Below are positions 33,992-45,480 of a DNA stretch of 64,000 nt, piece by piece. Positions within the stretch are counted from its first letter, which is position 1. Every line of letters begins with the position of its first letter. This DNA is from Euborellia annulipes. Its lineage: Eukaryota > Arthropoda > Insecta > Dermaptera > Anisolabididae. The notes under the pieces were generated by a model that was not told the DNA's origin, did no database searches, and saw only the letters and a program-made list of their open reading frames with translations. The DNA is taken from the NCBI GenBank assembly GCA_023213315.1, contig JAKCPI010013819.1, forward strand, positions 18,230 through 82,229, given 5' to 3'. A program made the translations under genes and the position numbers.

Positions 33992-35002
33992 TTAGTCATT
34001 AGAATCTTTAATCCGAATAAAATAATCTATTTTTAATTTAACTGGATTAATTTGACTATAAAATTTAATTGAGAATGTTGGTGAATAACCGCGTGCTTCA
34101 AAAGTTTTAGATTTTGCAAATAGATCCTTATAATGCCTATCATTTTTTGGGAGTAATTTTCTGCTGGGAGATATATTTTCTAATTTCCATTGTTTGGAAA
34201 TTAAAACTTGAGGTGAATTTTTCCCTGTTAGTCCTGAATGTAATACAGGAGCTAACGCTGATTTGTAGTTGCTTAATAAGATGTGATCTAGAGTTGTGGC
34301 TATGGGGATATGAGTACCCGTAAGGAAATCAATCTTATTATGCCTAAAAAGACTATCAAATGCTAATGCTCCCCCAAGGATGATTTCTATTTGACTGCTT
34401 ACTTTATGGGTGGGATCAGCTAAATGAAGATCTTGAATATGTGAAATGGATTGCTTCGCTTTGGAAGCCATTTGTGCATGAGCACCTATATTGTCAATTG
34501 AATTATTTTTTATTTGACCATTAAGAATTTTCGCGCAAACCTCGCTAACTCGTGGGTATTGACTACCACTGTGTATTTTAGCGGGAAATTCGCTCCCGGC
34601 ATCATTTATTTCACTAACTAAAGCAGTGACTTGGACATTGGAAGTTTGAGGGTTGGCGGATATTGTAGAGGTTGAAGGCGTAGTAGATAGGTTAGGAGAT
34701 AGGCAAGGGTTACCTGTATTGATAATCGTATTATTTATCATTCCATGACCTGCCATTAAAAGTGACCTGAGGCGTTTCGACGTTTCTCTCGCTGCACTGT
34801 ACATTATTTCGGATTCCGACTCTGAAAGGTCTTCAATGCGGAGTTTTAGTTTGTGGATTTCTGCTTTCTTTTCCTTTAATTCAGAATAAAGAAAGTTAAG
34901 ATTATTTTTATTAGAATTACTGTTTATTTCTAAACTTATCTCTTCTACTTCCTTCTGAATGAAGTCGAGAGCTTTTTTTATTCTATTCATTTCCTTAGAC
35001 AT
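33992..35002 (-). CDS. Gag-like protein of the BEL/Pao element
   Basis: An intact 336-codon frame; an in-frame ATG at 35038 would add 12 residues, but MSKEMNRIKKAL at 35002 is the more usual start. Residues 1-75 are charged and heptad-like (KEKKAEIHKLKLRIEDL), consistent with a coiled coil. A Ser/Thr/Pro-rich linker follows (STTPSTSTISANPQT), then a C-terminal part with SQIEIILGGALAFDSLFRH and a Lys/Ser-rich end. No zinc knuckle is seen. By position, between primer site and pol, it should be gag. GALAFDSL also resembles BEL/Pao protease-to-RT linker sequence, so a gag-protease fusion formed by deletion is possible. Confidence 0.55.
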   Translation of the reverse strand: MSKEMNRIKKALDFIQKEVEEISLEINSNSNKNNLNFLYSELKEKKAEIHKLKLRIEDLSESESEIMYSAARETSKRLRSLLMAGHGMINNTIINTGNPCLSPNLSTTPSTSTISANPQTSNVQVTALVSEINDAGSEFPAKIHSGSQYPRVSEVCAKILNGQIKNNSIDNIGAHAQMASKAKQSISHIQDLHLADPTHKVSSQIEIILGGALAFDSLFRHNKIDFLTGTHIPIATTLDHILLSNYKSALAPVLHSGLTGKNSPQVLISKQWKLENISPSRKLLPKNDRHYKDLFAKSKTFEARGYSPTFSIKFYSQINPVKLKIDYFIRIKDSND

Positions 35003-36069
35003 CCTAAAGATACAAAGAACAAAACTAGGAGAGTTCAATCAGCTATATATATCTATGATCGATAATCTAATCAATCTGGCTCTTGGAGGACCATTTAATG
35101 GATAAATGCGGGGTTTACATTTACTTTAAACTTTTTTATATGCTTTCTCCAAATTTGAGAAAGATATAGAGAAAAACGAAGGACCAGGTTTATATCTATT
35201 GTTTAGCTTACCAACGAGGTTGTAAGTCTCGCCGCGAATAAATTGTAAGTCTATTCCACTAAACAATCGATATCAAATATATCTTCGATAGGACGCTAGT
35301 TCTTACTATATATATAACTGTTCGAACTCAGCCCTAAATTAGTATCTTTAAGGATGGATGTCTAGGAAAGAAATGAAAGATAAATTTCTCTTTAACAAAA
35401 ACTATATTTTTTAATGTAAACTAATGAATGTGTTGATAAAACCAAAAGATAAAATGAAAACAAAGAAAATTAACTTAGATTGTATATATACGTAGATATA
35501 TATACACTTTATAACTAAATACTTAAACTTTTAGACATATAATATATTTTATTATATGTCTAATTACAAAATGAATGGTTTCAGTGGTGGTAAAGGGCAG
35601 CCTCTGAATTATCTTGGAGAGATGAATAAGTGTTCTTTTGTCTCAGAACCAATGATGAATGCTTTTTGATGTAGGAGGTGTGCCAAAACTGCAGCAGTGT
35701 ATAAACCTGCAGTGTTTTATTTTAGGAACCTTTCAGAGAATTGATTGTACCTTCAAGTCACTTTTAACGATATGCTTGCTTATTTCAACAAACTAACTTT
35801 TATTTAGTTATTAAACTAAATATTTATTGACTATGACGAAAATTATAGTCGAATGAGTATACCAGCGTAAAAATGTGGTGCGATATTTATTGAGATGTTG
35901 ACTCGAAGAAGTTTGAAATAAGAAGAATGGCGTAATACGATATCAAAAGGGAAGTTGGGTTCGAAAAGGATGCATCTTAGGGTGTTTCTAGGGCACAAAA
36001 ATCCCTAGCGCCGAGAAACCGAATTGGCGTGGATTTTGAATTTTCTATATGATTACTTATATTTAACCT

Positions 36070-37190
36070 AACTACGCTAAAACTTCGTTATACTCAGAAT
36101 TAAGAGATTATTTTCTACTTCATGGAACTAGTTGAAATTCTCGGGTTTAACAAAAGTTTATTTCTCGTGTCAATCCAGTAGATAGTTATATTGTATTTCC
36201 ATAATAAAAATGGACATTTTTTTGTTGAGGACAAAATTAAAATGGTCTTAATTTATGCGGTGAATGTGGAAAAAATGTTAAGGCCTTCCATTGAAATGAA
36301 TTCCGAGCGGTTTCCTAATAGAAATAACACCCTCACAAGCATCATTTTATTGTGTTGTAAAATTTGTTAAAAAAAAAAAAAAAAGAAAAAGAAAACAGGA
36401 AATGTAAAGGATACACAGAACCTGGAACAGGCCAAAATAAGGAAATTGGAACTGGAATTCATCCAGAAAACTTCCAATACACTCTGGAATGTCTCAGAAC
36501 AGTGTCGAAAAATTATTAAATTATGAATTATTTCTAAATTCTTTTTGACAACAGATTTTATTATGCCTGAAAGGGATGATACAATATATACATATTTATA
36601 TTACAAACAATACAATAAAGATAATATAATACATTAAGATAATTATTATAATAAAGAAACTAACCTGAAAGGGATAATTAAATTACAAGTTGTTTGTCGT
36701 CTGTATGGCGTAAACATAACAAGTGACACTACCCTTTCAGATGTGTTTCTAAGTTAACACTAATCTATAGTAGAGACCTCTGGTGGTGTGGTGACTGTAC
36801 TAGTCATTTACATATTATTAAATTATTTAATCATTATTTTTTTGATAATTAAGTTAAATAATTGTTAAAAATAATTATTAAGAATTTTTTTTGAGATCTA
36901 ATTGATTCATGTATTTTGTTTATTTGATGTCGAATAAAAAAATAGTTCTTATGAAAGTTGTTCAGTTTTTTTTGTAGATTAAGTAGACGTATAGAGAAAT
37001 ATAGGGCTCTATTTAAAAAACAGAACTTGACATTGAAATACCCTTGAAAGCTTGTTCTAGGTCGACAAACTATAGCGTAGTTTAGTTTCCCCCTCGATAT
37101 AAACAAACTTTTATTTGAAACTTTTTTCCATATAATGCACTGTTTTTGAATTATAAGACTGTCTCAAGATAAAAAACTCACCCGGTATAT
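36070..37190 (+). mobile_element. DUF4817 foldback element, copy 5, with insertion
   Basis: It starts in mid-element at the BEL/Pao LTR edge (ACGCTAAAACTTCGTTATAC) and ends ACTCACCCGGTATATA (37176-37191). The core at 36215-36500 is heavily shifted. 36536-36825 is foreign DNA with two CCTGAAAGGGAT motifs and a reversed CCCTTTCAG, probably another small element. Confidence 0.55.
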
Positions 37191-37194
37191 ACTA

Positions 37195-38087
37195 GTATAT
37201 TCGGTTTTTGGCTAGTTACCTGATCATAAATTTTTTTATTTATATTTTTATTATTATTTTTTTTAGTTAGGGTACTATAAATGTTTTAAATTAGAAATGT
37301 GGTGTTTAATGAAAAAAATTTTAAAAACATTTTATTGTATATGTATTCAATTGTATGGACATATTTCACCTCTTATTAATGATAATTTTAACTTATGAAA
37401 ACTCACCAGGTAATTAACGAAAAAAAAAAAAATTATTTCTTATTACAAGCTTTGATAAAAATACAAATTATAATGTGTTAACTGTGGAAAAGGAATGAAT
37501 TTCTGCATAAAAAATTGTACTATATTATGAAAAACCAGGGTGAGTTTTCTCTTCTTTGTTTTCTTTATTTCTTGTTTTGTCTCTTTGTATCTTGAAAATG
37601 ACATGTGATTGTTAAATTTCTTGACTGTAATTAAGATTATGTTTCCCTTGTAGACTGAGGATGGCGTGAGAATATCCGCTGAAACGTCTCAAAAGTTTTT
37701 CTGGAGAATAAATGGTTAGACTATAAGGAAATCTTGTATTTCTTTTTCCTAACGAAGACATTCCACCTGTTTCCAAGGTTTTCAAGAGCCTCATCAAACA
37801 CCAAATTTCTAATTATTTTTTTTATTTTATACTTTTTTTTGAAAAATGTTTTTAAAACAAATTTTACAAAGTCATCAGAATAATGAATTTTTTTTGACTC
37901 CCCTTTCGGGAGAGAAGGCAGACGTAAGAATGAAAAAATAATCCTGACAGCCAAATAACGAAATAACTTAAGTAGTATAAGAAAACCGTAAATCTAGAGA
38001 AAAAAATATTGAAAATAGGTATAGGTGCTGTTTCAAAAATCGATGACCTATAAAAAGGAGAATTCTGATTTTATTTTTTTGTTTCAG
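37195..38087. other. Unassigned DNA with a hammerhead-like motif
   Basis: AT-rich. It contains motif 5 (37645-37695) and minus-strand frames 37954-37612 (for example RLPSLPKGESKKIHYSDDF) that overlap the motif and look repeat-derived. If the gene at 38088 extends upstream, part of this is intron. Confidence 0.4.
37645..37695 (+). ncRNA. Hammerhead-like motif 5
   Basis: CTGAGGA (37655-37661), T, a stem with GCG...CGC, then GAAACGTC (37681-37688). It has the same layout as motifs 3 and 4. Confidence 0.45.
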
Positions 38088-40451
38088 AAAAAGTACCATT
38101 AGCTGATTTTTGCAGGTTCGGATTTAATTACGTAATAAAGCTCACCAGAAACTACATGAATGGTAAATATAAAAGAGTAAATTTTATTGTTCAATTAATC
38201 ATTGATTGTGTATAAACAATTGCTCTCAATGAACAATGTGCAGGGCTCACAAATTGTGACCCCCTTTTTAATATTGAAATATTTATAAAATTAAAAATGG
38301 ATTACTTGGTAGGTTTCACAAATAAATAAAAATATACTTATGAGCAAGACTTAGTATATATTTCAGTTATTGACTTTTGTTCATATCAATATTTGTTTTA
38401 TTTGTGAAACCTAGCAAGGAATCCATTTTTAATTTTATTAAATATGTTTCACCTTGAACCTACAACATTCTTGAAGGAGACAATAAAAGAGTGTGTCTTC
38501 TGCTGGAATTATAAATTTTATTTATTTATAACGAGACTATAGTTTCGAGGGCTTTGCCCTCTTCATCAGTCTATTACAATTGACACACTCTTTTATTGTC
38601 TCCTTCAATATATAAAAATTCTGCTACTCTCGGCACAAAAACTTTCAATTTACTACAACATTCTCTCTAAACAAAATAAAATATTTATAATTCATTTATG
38701 TTTTTTCTAGAAACAAAGTATACAAGTTATCTAGGATTAAAAACGGACCAAGAAGAATTTGTTTGTGGACCGTATTTTAGTAAGGAAAAGAATAAGACTT
38801 TAACCTACTGCATAGCAAGAGATTTGAAAAAAACCATAGGTAAAAGAAATAGAATAATGAATTCTGGGACAGTGGTTTCCAATCGGGGAGGCGTGAGGAT
38901 TTTTTAATGACAAATTAATTTTCCTACCATAAATATGTACAAATAAATAAGACTTCATACCCTAAATTAACAGTTAAAATTCATCGAATGTATATTTTTT
39001 TTATTTTTTTTTATATTTTTATACATACTTATCTACATTTAATTTCTATGTCATTTTATCTATTAAAAAATTAAAAAGTTGGGGAGGCGCGGAATTTTTT
39101 TTTTGATGGCGTAGCATAAAAGGTCGGAAACCGCTTTTGTAGGATAATATGAAATCTAAAATTTAAATATTGAATAACTCACTATGCTTATACGATTATC
39201 CTATTAACCATCCATATTAATTATTAACTGCTAAAATAAATGTTTGAATTACGAGTACCACACAAGTTGACCATACAGGCAGACAAACATACGATAAGCG
39301 TTCGAATCTATATTCTACGTAATAGTAATTCAGTCCCACTGGAAGAAAAAAATTAAGTTTGATATATTTTCTCCATATTCAGACATAGATGTGGTGGTGC
39401 AGGAGGTGGGTTGCAGTGGAGAGGTACGGGAGTTTCGGGGGTTGGGGTGTAGGTGTGGTAGGGTGGGAGGGTGCAGGAGGTGGAGTGAAGTGGTGGGGTC
39501 CGGAGGGTCGAGGGGGGGGGGTTTCGGGGATTAATATATAGCTATTAACTGAAGCAAAAAGTTACCGAGCATCGCTCGGTGGCCAGGCACTATAACTATA
39601 TACATATATATATAAATGCTTTAACTGCTGACCAAGCGCAATACTCATAGCTACAGATATACTGTTATCATTAGCATGCCGATATCGCGAACCCATAAGA
39701 TTTTGCCATACCAAAATCGCTCATTGCGGCAAAATTTTCACTTTCAAAAAACAAAAAAAATTGAAAAACTTCAACGAAATTGACACTTTTATCGCCCGGA
39801 GGGCTTTCTTCCATCCATCTGCTTTTTAATTATTAAATGATAGATAGAAACTTAGGGAATTTATAAATATTAAATTACATCAGCAGAAACATATATTACC
39901 AAGTTTCAAATAATAATAATAATGCCTCCGGTACCTATAATTTTTTATTAGATTTTAATTCAATTTAATTTTAAGATTTAAACTTCCAGCTTTAATTTTT
40001 AGTCACGTAAGTATGCAAATTTATTTTCGGCTTTTTAAAGATTTCTATTAATAATCAAAATATATCCACCCACCCATGAATAAAAAAGAAAATCGTGGGC
40101 ACTTATTTCAACTAGTTATAGCCCAGACAATGAAGGCTAAAAATGAGCATATATATATATATGAAGAAATTAGAGAGAGGCTGAATTTTTGCCAGCTGTT
40201 AGAACCTAATTAGAGGAGTATTTCTTCAAAAGTCCTTTCCCACCCCCCTTGCGTCCCCTCACCCATCCCCACTTAAATATTCATTTTGCAGGCCTTCTTG
40301 TTATCTCCGTCATTATTTGTCGTAAATTCATAAAGTTAATACTGTTTAATTCGCAACCCCTATTCTGTAAAAAAGTAATTTTAATATTTTTTCTAAACAT
40401 AATACTTTAACGAAAATTCGCTAAAATATGCAAAAATTTCTCTTCGCATTT

Positions 40452-40483
<32 letters not shown>

Positions 40484-41122
40484 CACTTTTTAGGGAACAA
40501 CACTTTTATTTGGCCTAATATCATAAAACAGTTTAAATAAAAGTTGTAGAGCTGTTTTCAGCCTTTATAACAATATAAATATTATAATTATACTGTTCGA
40601 GCTCGGGTACACGTATAGATTTAATTCTGTACACCCGGCGTCTCCCGGATGGACCTAGTATTAACACACTCAAACGTTGTTTGTTTTTTTGCTCATTGGA
40701 TATAAAAATGGCGGATACATGTAGAAAAATCGTTTTTGATCATGATTCTTTTCCTCGCGTGATTTTCCAAATAAATTTCTATGAGTACATTCTGAAAAGC
40801 AATGCAAGCAATCTGTCTCTGTAACTAAACAAATTTACGGTGGGACGCTTATGGTACATTCCGTTTTAGAATCGACCCATGAATCTACTTCACTGAGCAA
40901 AATGAACTTTTAATTTTAATTATCTTTTCAGGTATTAAGAATATCTGTAAAGATTTGAAGAATGGTACCATGTTGGTATACAGCATAAACAGGATTGTGA
41001 ATACAGAAAGTTTCTGCCCTTATGATAGGTGTTATGATAATGCCGTAACTTTAAAAGAATGTGGAACTAAACAAGAGGAAAGAATGTGGTGTAGTACTTT
41101 GAATAAAATTTTGTTGTATTAA
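38088..41122 (+). CDS. Cys-rich protein gene, last three exons
   Basis: Three exons join in one frame: 38088-38162, 38711-38839 and 40932-41122, ending TAA. Acceptors are TTTGTTTCAG, TTTTTTCTAG and TATCTTTTCAG; donors are GTAAAT and GTAAAA; both junctions are phase 1. The 131-codon product includes ADFCRFGFNYVIKLTRNYM, EEFVCGPYFSKEKNKTLTYC, IKNICKDLKNGTML, ESFCPYDRCYD and KECGTKQEERMWCST. Eight cysteines suggest a secreted, disulphide-bonded protein. AATAAA is at 41187-41192. The first exon found needs one base from an upstream exon, so the signal-peptide end is missing. The family was not recognised; a venom- or effector-type secreted protein is conceivable. Confidence 0.75.
38290..38640. 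repeat. Hammerhead-bearing inverted repeats inside the intron
   Basis: Two units lie in the intron 38163-38710. One (38300-38440) has GGTAGGTTTCACAAATAAA inverted at its far end. The other (38472-38609) has TTGAAGGAGACAATAAAAGA inverted as TCTTTTATTGTCTCCTTCAA around motif 6. Confidence 0.6.
38528..38580 (-). ncRNA. Hammerhead-like motif 6 (best stem II)
   Basis: The minus strand reads CTGATGA, A, GAGGGC-AAA-GCCCTC (six perfect pairs), GAAA, then CTATAG and TC. CTATAG is self-complementary and could form stem III in a dimer. The flanks TAATAGA and TCGTTATA can partly pair as stem I. This is the most convincing of the set. Confidence 0.6.
38840..40931. other. Large intron of the Cys-rich gene, with repeats
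   Basis: Contents include a G-rich minisatellite (39395-39535), the ACCGAGCATCGCTCGGT hairpin (39563-39585), a TA microsatellite and a T-run (40458-40483). The minisatellite plus hairpin repeats the arrangement at 7496-7775. No other gene was seen. Confidence 0.5.
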
Positions 41123-41277
41123 TTAATTTGTATAAAGTTGATTGCTACTAACCATACATTAATGGGGTTTCATTTTCTTAAGTGAAAATAAAATTTGATG
41201 CAATTATTTGGCTGTTTTTATTTTTACAAATCCTTTCTCCAATCCAATCCTTAATTTTTCAATTAAAGTCAAAATTT

Positions 41278-41868
41278 TCAAATGTGAATATTGTTTATTT
41301 TACACAAATCCTTTACAGGCCTTAGGATAATCAAAGCAAAATTATAAAGATTAATTAATTTTAATTGACATTCAATTTCTGATATTAGATTGATAATGTC
41401 TTTTTCTTTGTTTTTATTTAAATTAAGTGAAAATTTTGGACCCAATCTTAATATTAATTTTATTTCTTCTGGAATCTCAATATCTGATAAGTTGATCAAA
41501 TAATCATCCTCCACATTAATCTCTTCATTGATCTGGATTGACTTGTCTAGCTTTTTGTTTATCTTATTTTTGGCATTAATATAATAGTATCTATTTTTCT
41601 GGTTTATTATAGCAATTGCTTGATGGAATAAAGGTATAGGTAATTCATGTTTCAAAATTTCATAATCTTTATTCAGATTTTGTTTAAATTGGTTGATCAT
41701 TTGGTAAGCATTTTTGATCTCTATATTTATGATGTTGCTCTTCAATTTATTAACATGCATATTTATTTTGTGTGTTAATTTGGAATTCATTATAGCTAGA
41801 GTATTTAAATTCTTGAACAGATGGTTTACATGATTTGGAAAATAATTATATTCCTTACATTTATTCAA
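41278..41868 (-). CDS. Penelope-like element N-terminal ORF, fragment
   Basis: A 196-codon frame rich in Asn, Lys and Ile. Residues about 60-130 are helical and charged. The segment INLSDIEIPEEIKLILRLGP followed by KFSLN is what I associate with the region upstream of the reverse transcriptase in Penelope-like elements (NLS..., a run of hydrophobics, LGPKF). It ends before any reverse transcriptase motif, about 85 bp from the poly(A) signal of the opposite-strand gene. It is therefore a truncated piece. The assignment rests on memory of the motif and could be wrong. Confidence 0.5.
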   Translation of the reverse strand: MNKCKEYNYFPNHVNHLFKNLNTLAIMNSKLTHKINMHVNKLKSNIINIEIKNAYQMINQFKQNLNKDYEILKHELPIPLFHQAIAIINQKNRYYYINAKNKINKKLDKSIQINEEINVEDDYLINLSDIEIPEEIKLILRLGPKFSLNLNKNKEKDIINLISEIECQLKLINLYNFALIILRPVKDLCKINNIHI

Positions 41869-42698
41869 ATAATAAATTCAATTTGAGAAATTTGCTATCT
41901 TCTTATGTGTATTATCCCTCTTGTTGACCAAGGTATCCATAATCCAAAAACATTCTGTTTCATTATCTTGAGAATATTTCATTTTGTCATGAAATAAAAT
42001 TTTTTAGATTAATCAAGAATTTTAATCTTTTTTATACTCTTTATATTAGCTTCATCTGTATATATTTATTTATTTATATATCAATGTGACTTTTCTTCTG
42101 TTAAATTCCGCAAACATTTCTCTATAAAAATAATTAAGACTAAAAAGTAAAAAAATAAATTATATTTAAAAAAAAACTAAAAAACAGCTATCATAAAAAG
42201 TACAGAATAATGTAATACTTAATCAAAAAGCGTGGGGCACTTGGTCGAAATTAATTAAAAGTTTATGTTTCTGCGCCCCACACTTTTTGATTAAGCATTA
42301 CATTATTTTGTACTTTTTAGAAGCGTGTTTTTTAGTTTTTTTTTTTTAATATTATTTTTTTTATACCTAACATAGTAAATAAAATTTTTTAACAAAAAAT
42401 AAAATCAATTTCTTTTATGTCATTTAAATAATAATTATAGAACAAATGGTATACAAAATTTTAAACAAGTCTATGATTTCGTTTTTTTGCACAATTTATG
42501 GACTTAAAAAATCTACAATGAATACAATCGCTTTAGATTTTGAACCTTGAAAGGTACTTAAGTATACCTAATATCTTTTCTCAAAGTACGGGCTCACTGT
42601 GTTCATCCATTCATTTATCTTCTGACTATTGATTTGATTGATTGACTATTCTTATACATAAATAGTTTTAATTTATTAAAAAATAAAATAAACTAACG
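41869..42698. other. AT-rich DNA with one small MITE
   Basis: 42200-42320 is an inverted repeat (AGTACAGAATAATGTAATAC... AAAGCGTGGGGC and its inverse GCCCCACACTTTTTGATTAA...). The remainder is A/T-rich with no gene seen. Confidence 0.5.
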
Positions 42699-42901
42699 AG
42701 GGTTCGGATTTTGCATAAAATGCATGTTTTTTTCTTATTTTACCAGTTCCTTGACTCGTTTTAAACCTATCAAGAACTATTTACTATATTATTATATTAT
42801 ATTATGGGTTTATAATGCATATTTTAAGTGGATATTTTCTTTTAAATGCATATTTTTAGTGCATATTTTGTTATTTTTTAGTGCATATCAATCCGAACCC
42901 T
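42699..42901 (+). mobile_element. 203-bp MITE with AGGGTTCGGATT ends
   Basis: Ends are AGGGTTCGGATTTTGCAT and GTGCATATCAATCCGAACCC(T). The interior repeats ATGCATATTTT-like phrases. A possible imperfect 8-bp duplication flanks it. Non-coding. Confidence 0.6.
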
Positions 42902-43340
42902 AAAAATAACTTATTCATAGCTAATAGATGTATCATAAATATACCTAAATCGTAAAGTTATATAATTTTATATTTTTTGGTTCAAGATTTACCTAACTTG
43001 ATGACAATAAATTGCAAATGTGTATATTTATATATAAAACTTGTACATTTATATGTAAATAATTTTAATAAAACGCTTAAAAATATTTATATATTTTATA
43101 ATTTTAAAATAATTTCTCTCACCCTTCTCAAAAATATCGGAAACAACATTCTTTAAACATGTTTAAACTATTTAAATATTCAGTTATGTATATTATATTT
43201 AAATAATTAATGTAAAGTACATTTTCAGCATGTTCACTTTCAGATCATCATTCATAATCGAGTATTAGAGCTGACGGCAGACTAATCCATATTCCAACTC
43301 ATCTTAGTCATCGTACTGAGATCGCCAACAGATCTTTTTT
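42902..43340. other. AT-rich DNA, no gene
   Basis: Contains TATA-rich tracts (43015-43060) and nothing recognisable as coding. Confidence 0.4.
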
Positions 43341-44673
43341 AACCGACTTCAAAAGGAAGAGGTTCTCTATTCGACTGATTTTTTTTTTGTGTCTATGTTG
43401 CCTCATATCTTCGCCAATTGTGAACGTATTTTGATGATTTTTTTTGCATTGGGTTCAGTCTAGTTTCCGATTTCTCCCGTTTTTTTCATTGATATTGGAC
43501 CTTTTTTGCTATGTTTGTTCAGGCATAACTTCTTTGTTTATGAACCGATTTTAATGATTCTTTTTTTATTGGAAAGATGGTACCTTAGGGGTGGTACCAT
43601 ATTAATTTTGTCAAGTTCTGAAGATATGATCAATGACGAAATAATGTAAATCTCCAATTTTTATGACCAAATAATCGAAATTATAATAAATAAAATCTTT
43701 TATAAAAAAAATCTTACAACATTCATTTAAAACTCGAAAACGTTTCGAGAGAATTATATTTATGAATTAAATTTTATTATCATTTTCTGATTCATTCGCC
43801 CGACGCTTTCTCTTACAAGATGCATGCAAGGTATTATATTAATAAGTCACTATTAATAACACTAAAAATAAAAAATTAAAAATATTTTTTTTAAAAAAAA
43901 AATAAAACCGACTTCAAAAAAATTAAATGCAACTAATTAAATAATAATAACTTAAAAATAAAATAAAATGCACTAAAACGTATAAAATAATTATCTTATT
44001 TATTTACAGCTTCGGTCGGAGGGATAATCCTTACTGCTTGTGCGATAATGTGTCTTACGGAGATATAAGCCATGCTCTTTTAGGCTGTGAGCTTCGGAGG
44101 CATAAAATAGACCGACTATTTTTTAAAATTAGAAAAGAAATTGAGTTCCCCACTTATGCAGGGGTCCTCTTAGCTCTCTCTCTCTGACGGGGGCATACTG
44201 GCAGAAACAGTCATCAAACACATAATTTCAATTGGGTTCGAACTATAATTAAACATATTTTTGCTAGATATCATCCTTTCTTGACTCGGATATTTTAATT
44301 AATTTATCTATTAGCATTTTTATCTAGATATATAGCTTATAAAAAATGTATAGGTTCCATCACATAGTCAATTTTTACTATATATTAATTTTTCTAGTGG
44401 TGTTAGACTAGGTAACTTGTTAAAACAAGTCTTCTGTTTTATCCCTCATTGAAGGGACTTATGAACAAGTACGTTCTTTATTGCTCTATATTCGTCGGCC
44501 ATTCGTGATGCCCTTTGGCTGGTTGCGGAGGGATCGGTTTGGGATGCTCTGCTTGCCCTACTGTGCCCCCGAGCGGCCCGCCTTAGGGATCAGCATTTGA
44601 GGGCTGGCGAATTTATGGAAATATGAACGAATACGATCGGCTGGCTAAATGGGCATCTATGTTCCCGAGGCCA

Positions 44674-44713
<40 letters not shown>

Positions 44714-44960
44714 ACAGCTAAACGACGAAATATCTAACGTGAAATTACTTTTTGAAGTCGGTGCTAAACATATACATTTTATGAATCGCACTCGGCGTAT
44801 CTTACTTAGTACATTTGGCGGGTACGCTCGCTCATATAGTTTGTATGTTTGGCACCGACTTCAAAAGTAATTTCATGTTAATATTTCGTCGTTAGCTGTA
44901 AATAAATAAGATAATTATTTTATATGTTTTAGTGCATTTTATTTTATTTTTAAGTTATTA
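43341..44960 (+). mobile_element. 'accgacttcaaaaa' MITE, copy 3, split by a LINE end
   Basis: Left part 43341-44011 and right part 44714-44960 show the family's outer unit and internal inverted pair (GCACCGACTTCAAAAGTAAT at 44850). The split is caused by the LINE 3' end at 44012-44713. Relative to copies 1 and 2 it carries extra DNA at 43630-43850, also present in copy 4 (62465-62625), so copies 3 and 4 form a subfamily. Confidence 0.65.
44012..44713 (+). mobile_element. LINE 3' end with RT C-terminal zinc region
   Basis: The start reads, in frame, RRDNPYCLCDNVSYGDISHA then LLGCELRRHK, a C-x-C...H...C cluster like the C-terminal zinc region of jockey/I/R1-type LINEs. A 3' UTR and an A-tail (44677-44711) follow. 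The target duplication ACAGCT (44006-44011 and 44714-44719) shows a simple insertion, heavily 5' truncated. Confidence 0.75.
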
Positions 44961-44969
44961 TTATTTAAC

Positions 44970-45480
44970 TCAAGCTTGAGTTGTTTGCCATAAAAGAATT
45001 TAGTCTTTTTGATTTTAAGTCGATTCTTCCACATTTTCAGTAGAGGTTTCCATTAATAGTCAAAACATCAAAAATGGAATGCAATAAGGTTATTCCTCTA
45101 GTATTAGATAAGAATCGATCGTTATTTTTGATTTTAAGTCGATTCCTCCATGTCTTCAGCAATGGTTACCAATAATAATCGAAACGTCAAAAACCTAATG
45201 TAGAATTGTTATTCCTCAAGTATTAGATGAGAATCGATGGCTATTTTTGATTTTAAGTCGATTCCTCCATGTCTTCAGCAATGGTTACAATAATAACCGA
45301 AATGTCAAAAATCCAATGTAGAATGGTTATTCCTCGACTATTAAATGAGAATTATTTTTGAATTAATGTCAATATGAACTACAAATTGCAAGTGATATCT
45401 GATTAATAATAAAGGAACAAACATATTAATATTTCAAATGAATTTGGATAAAGTTTAGCAACGATCCGTTGCAGTTTATT
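44970..45480 (+). repeat. 'actttatcc' element, partial
   Basis: It contains about three 118-bp units and the intact right end (GGATAAAGTTTAGCAACGAT). It is almost the same as 1060-1530. The left hairpin end is missing. Confidence 0.65.

Larger units (their letters stand above)
29955..36068 (-). mobile_element. BEL/Pao LTR retrotransposon, defective
   Basis: Long terminal repeats are 29955-31026 (about 1072 bp) and 35099-36068 (about 970 bp). On the minus strand each ends ...GCATTTATCCA. Just inside the 35.1-kb LTR the minus strand reads TGGTCCTCCAAGAGCC, a plausible primer-binding region. A gag-like ORF (35002-33992) is followed by tandem repeats and a decayed, deleted pol remnant (31870-31030). 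Protease, most of the reverse transcriptase and part of integrase are missing. The two flanks belong to different repeat families and share no target duplication. Confidence 0.85.

Noticed and set aside
30360..36000. Plus-strand frames inside the BEL/Pao element
   Set aside because: They are antisense to the element, and the minus-strand reading matches Pao blocks.
44649..44870. 73-codon frame starting with poly-Lys
   Set aside because: It translates a LINE A-tail and the adjoining MITE.
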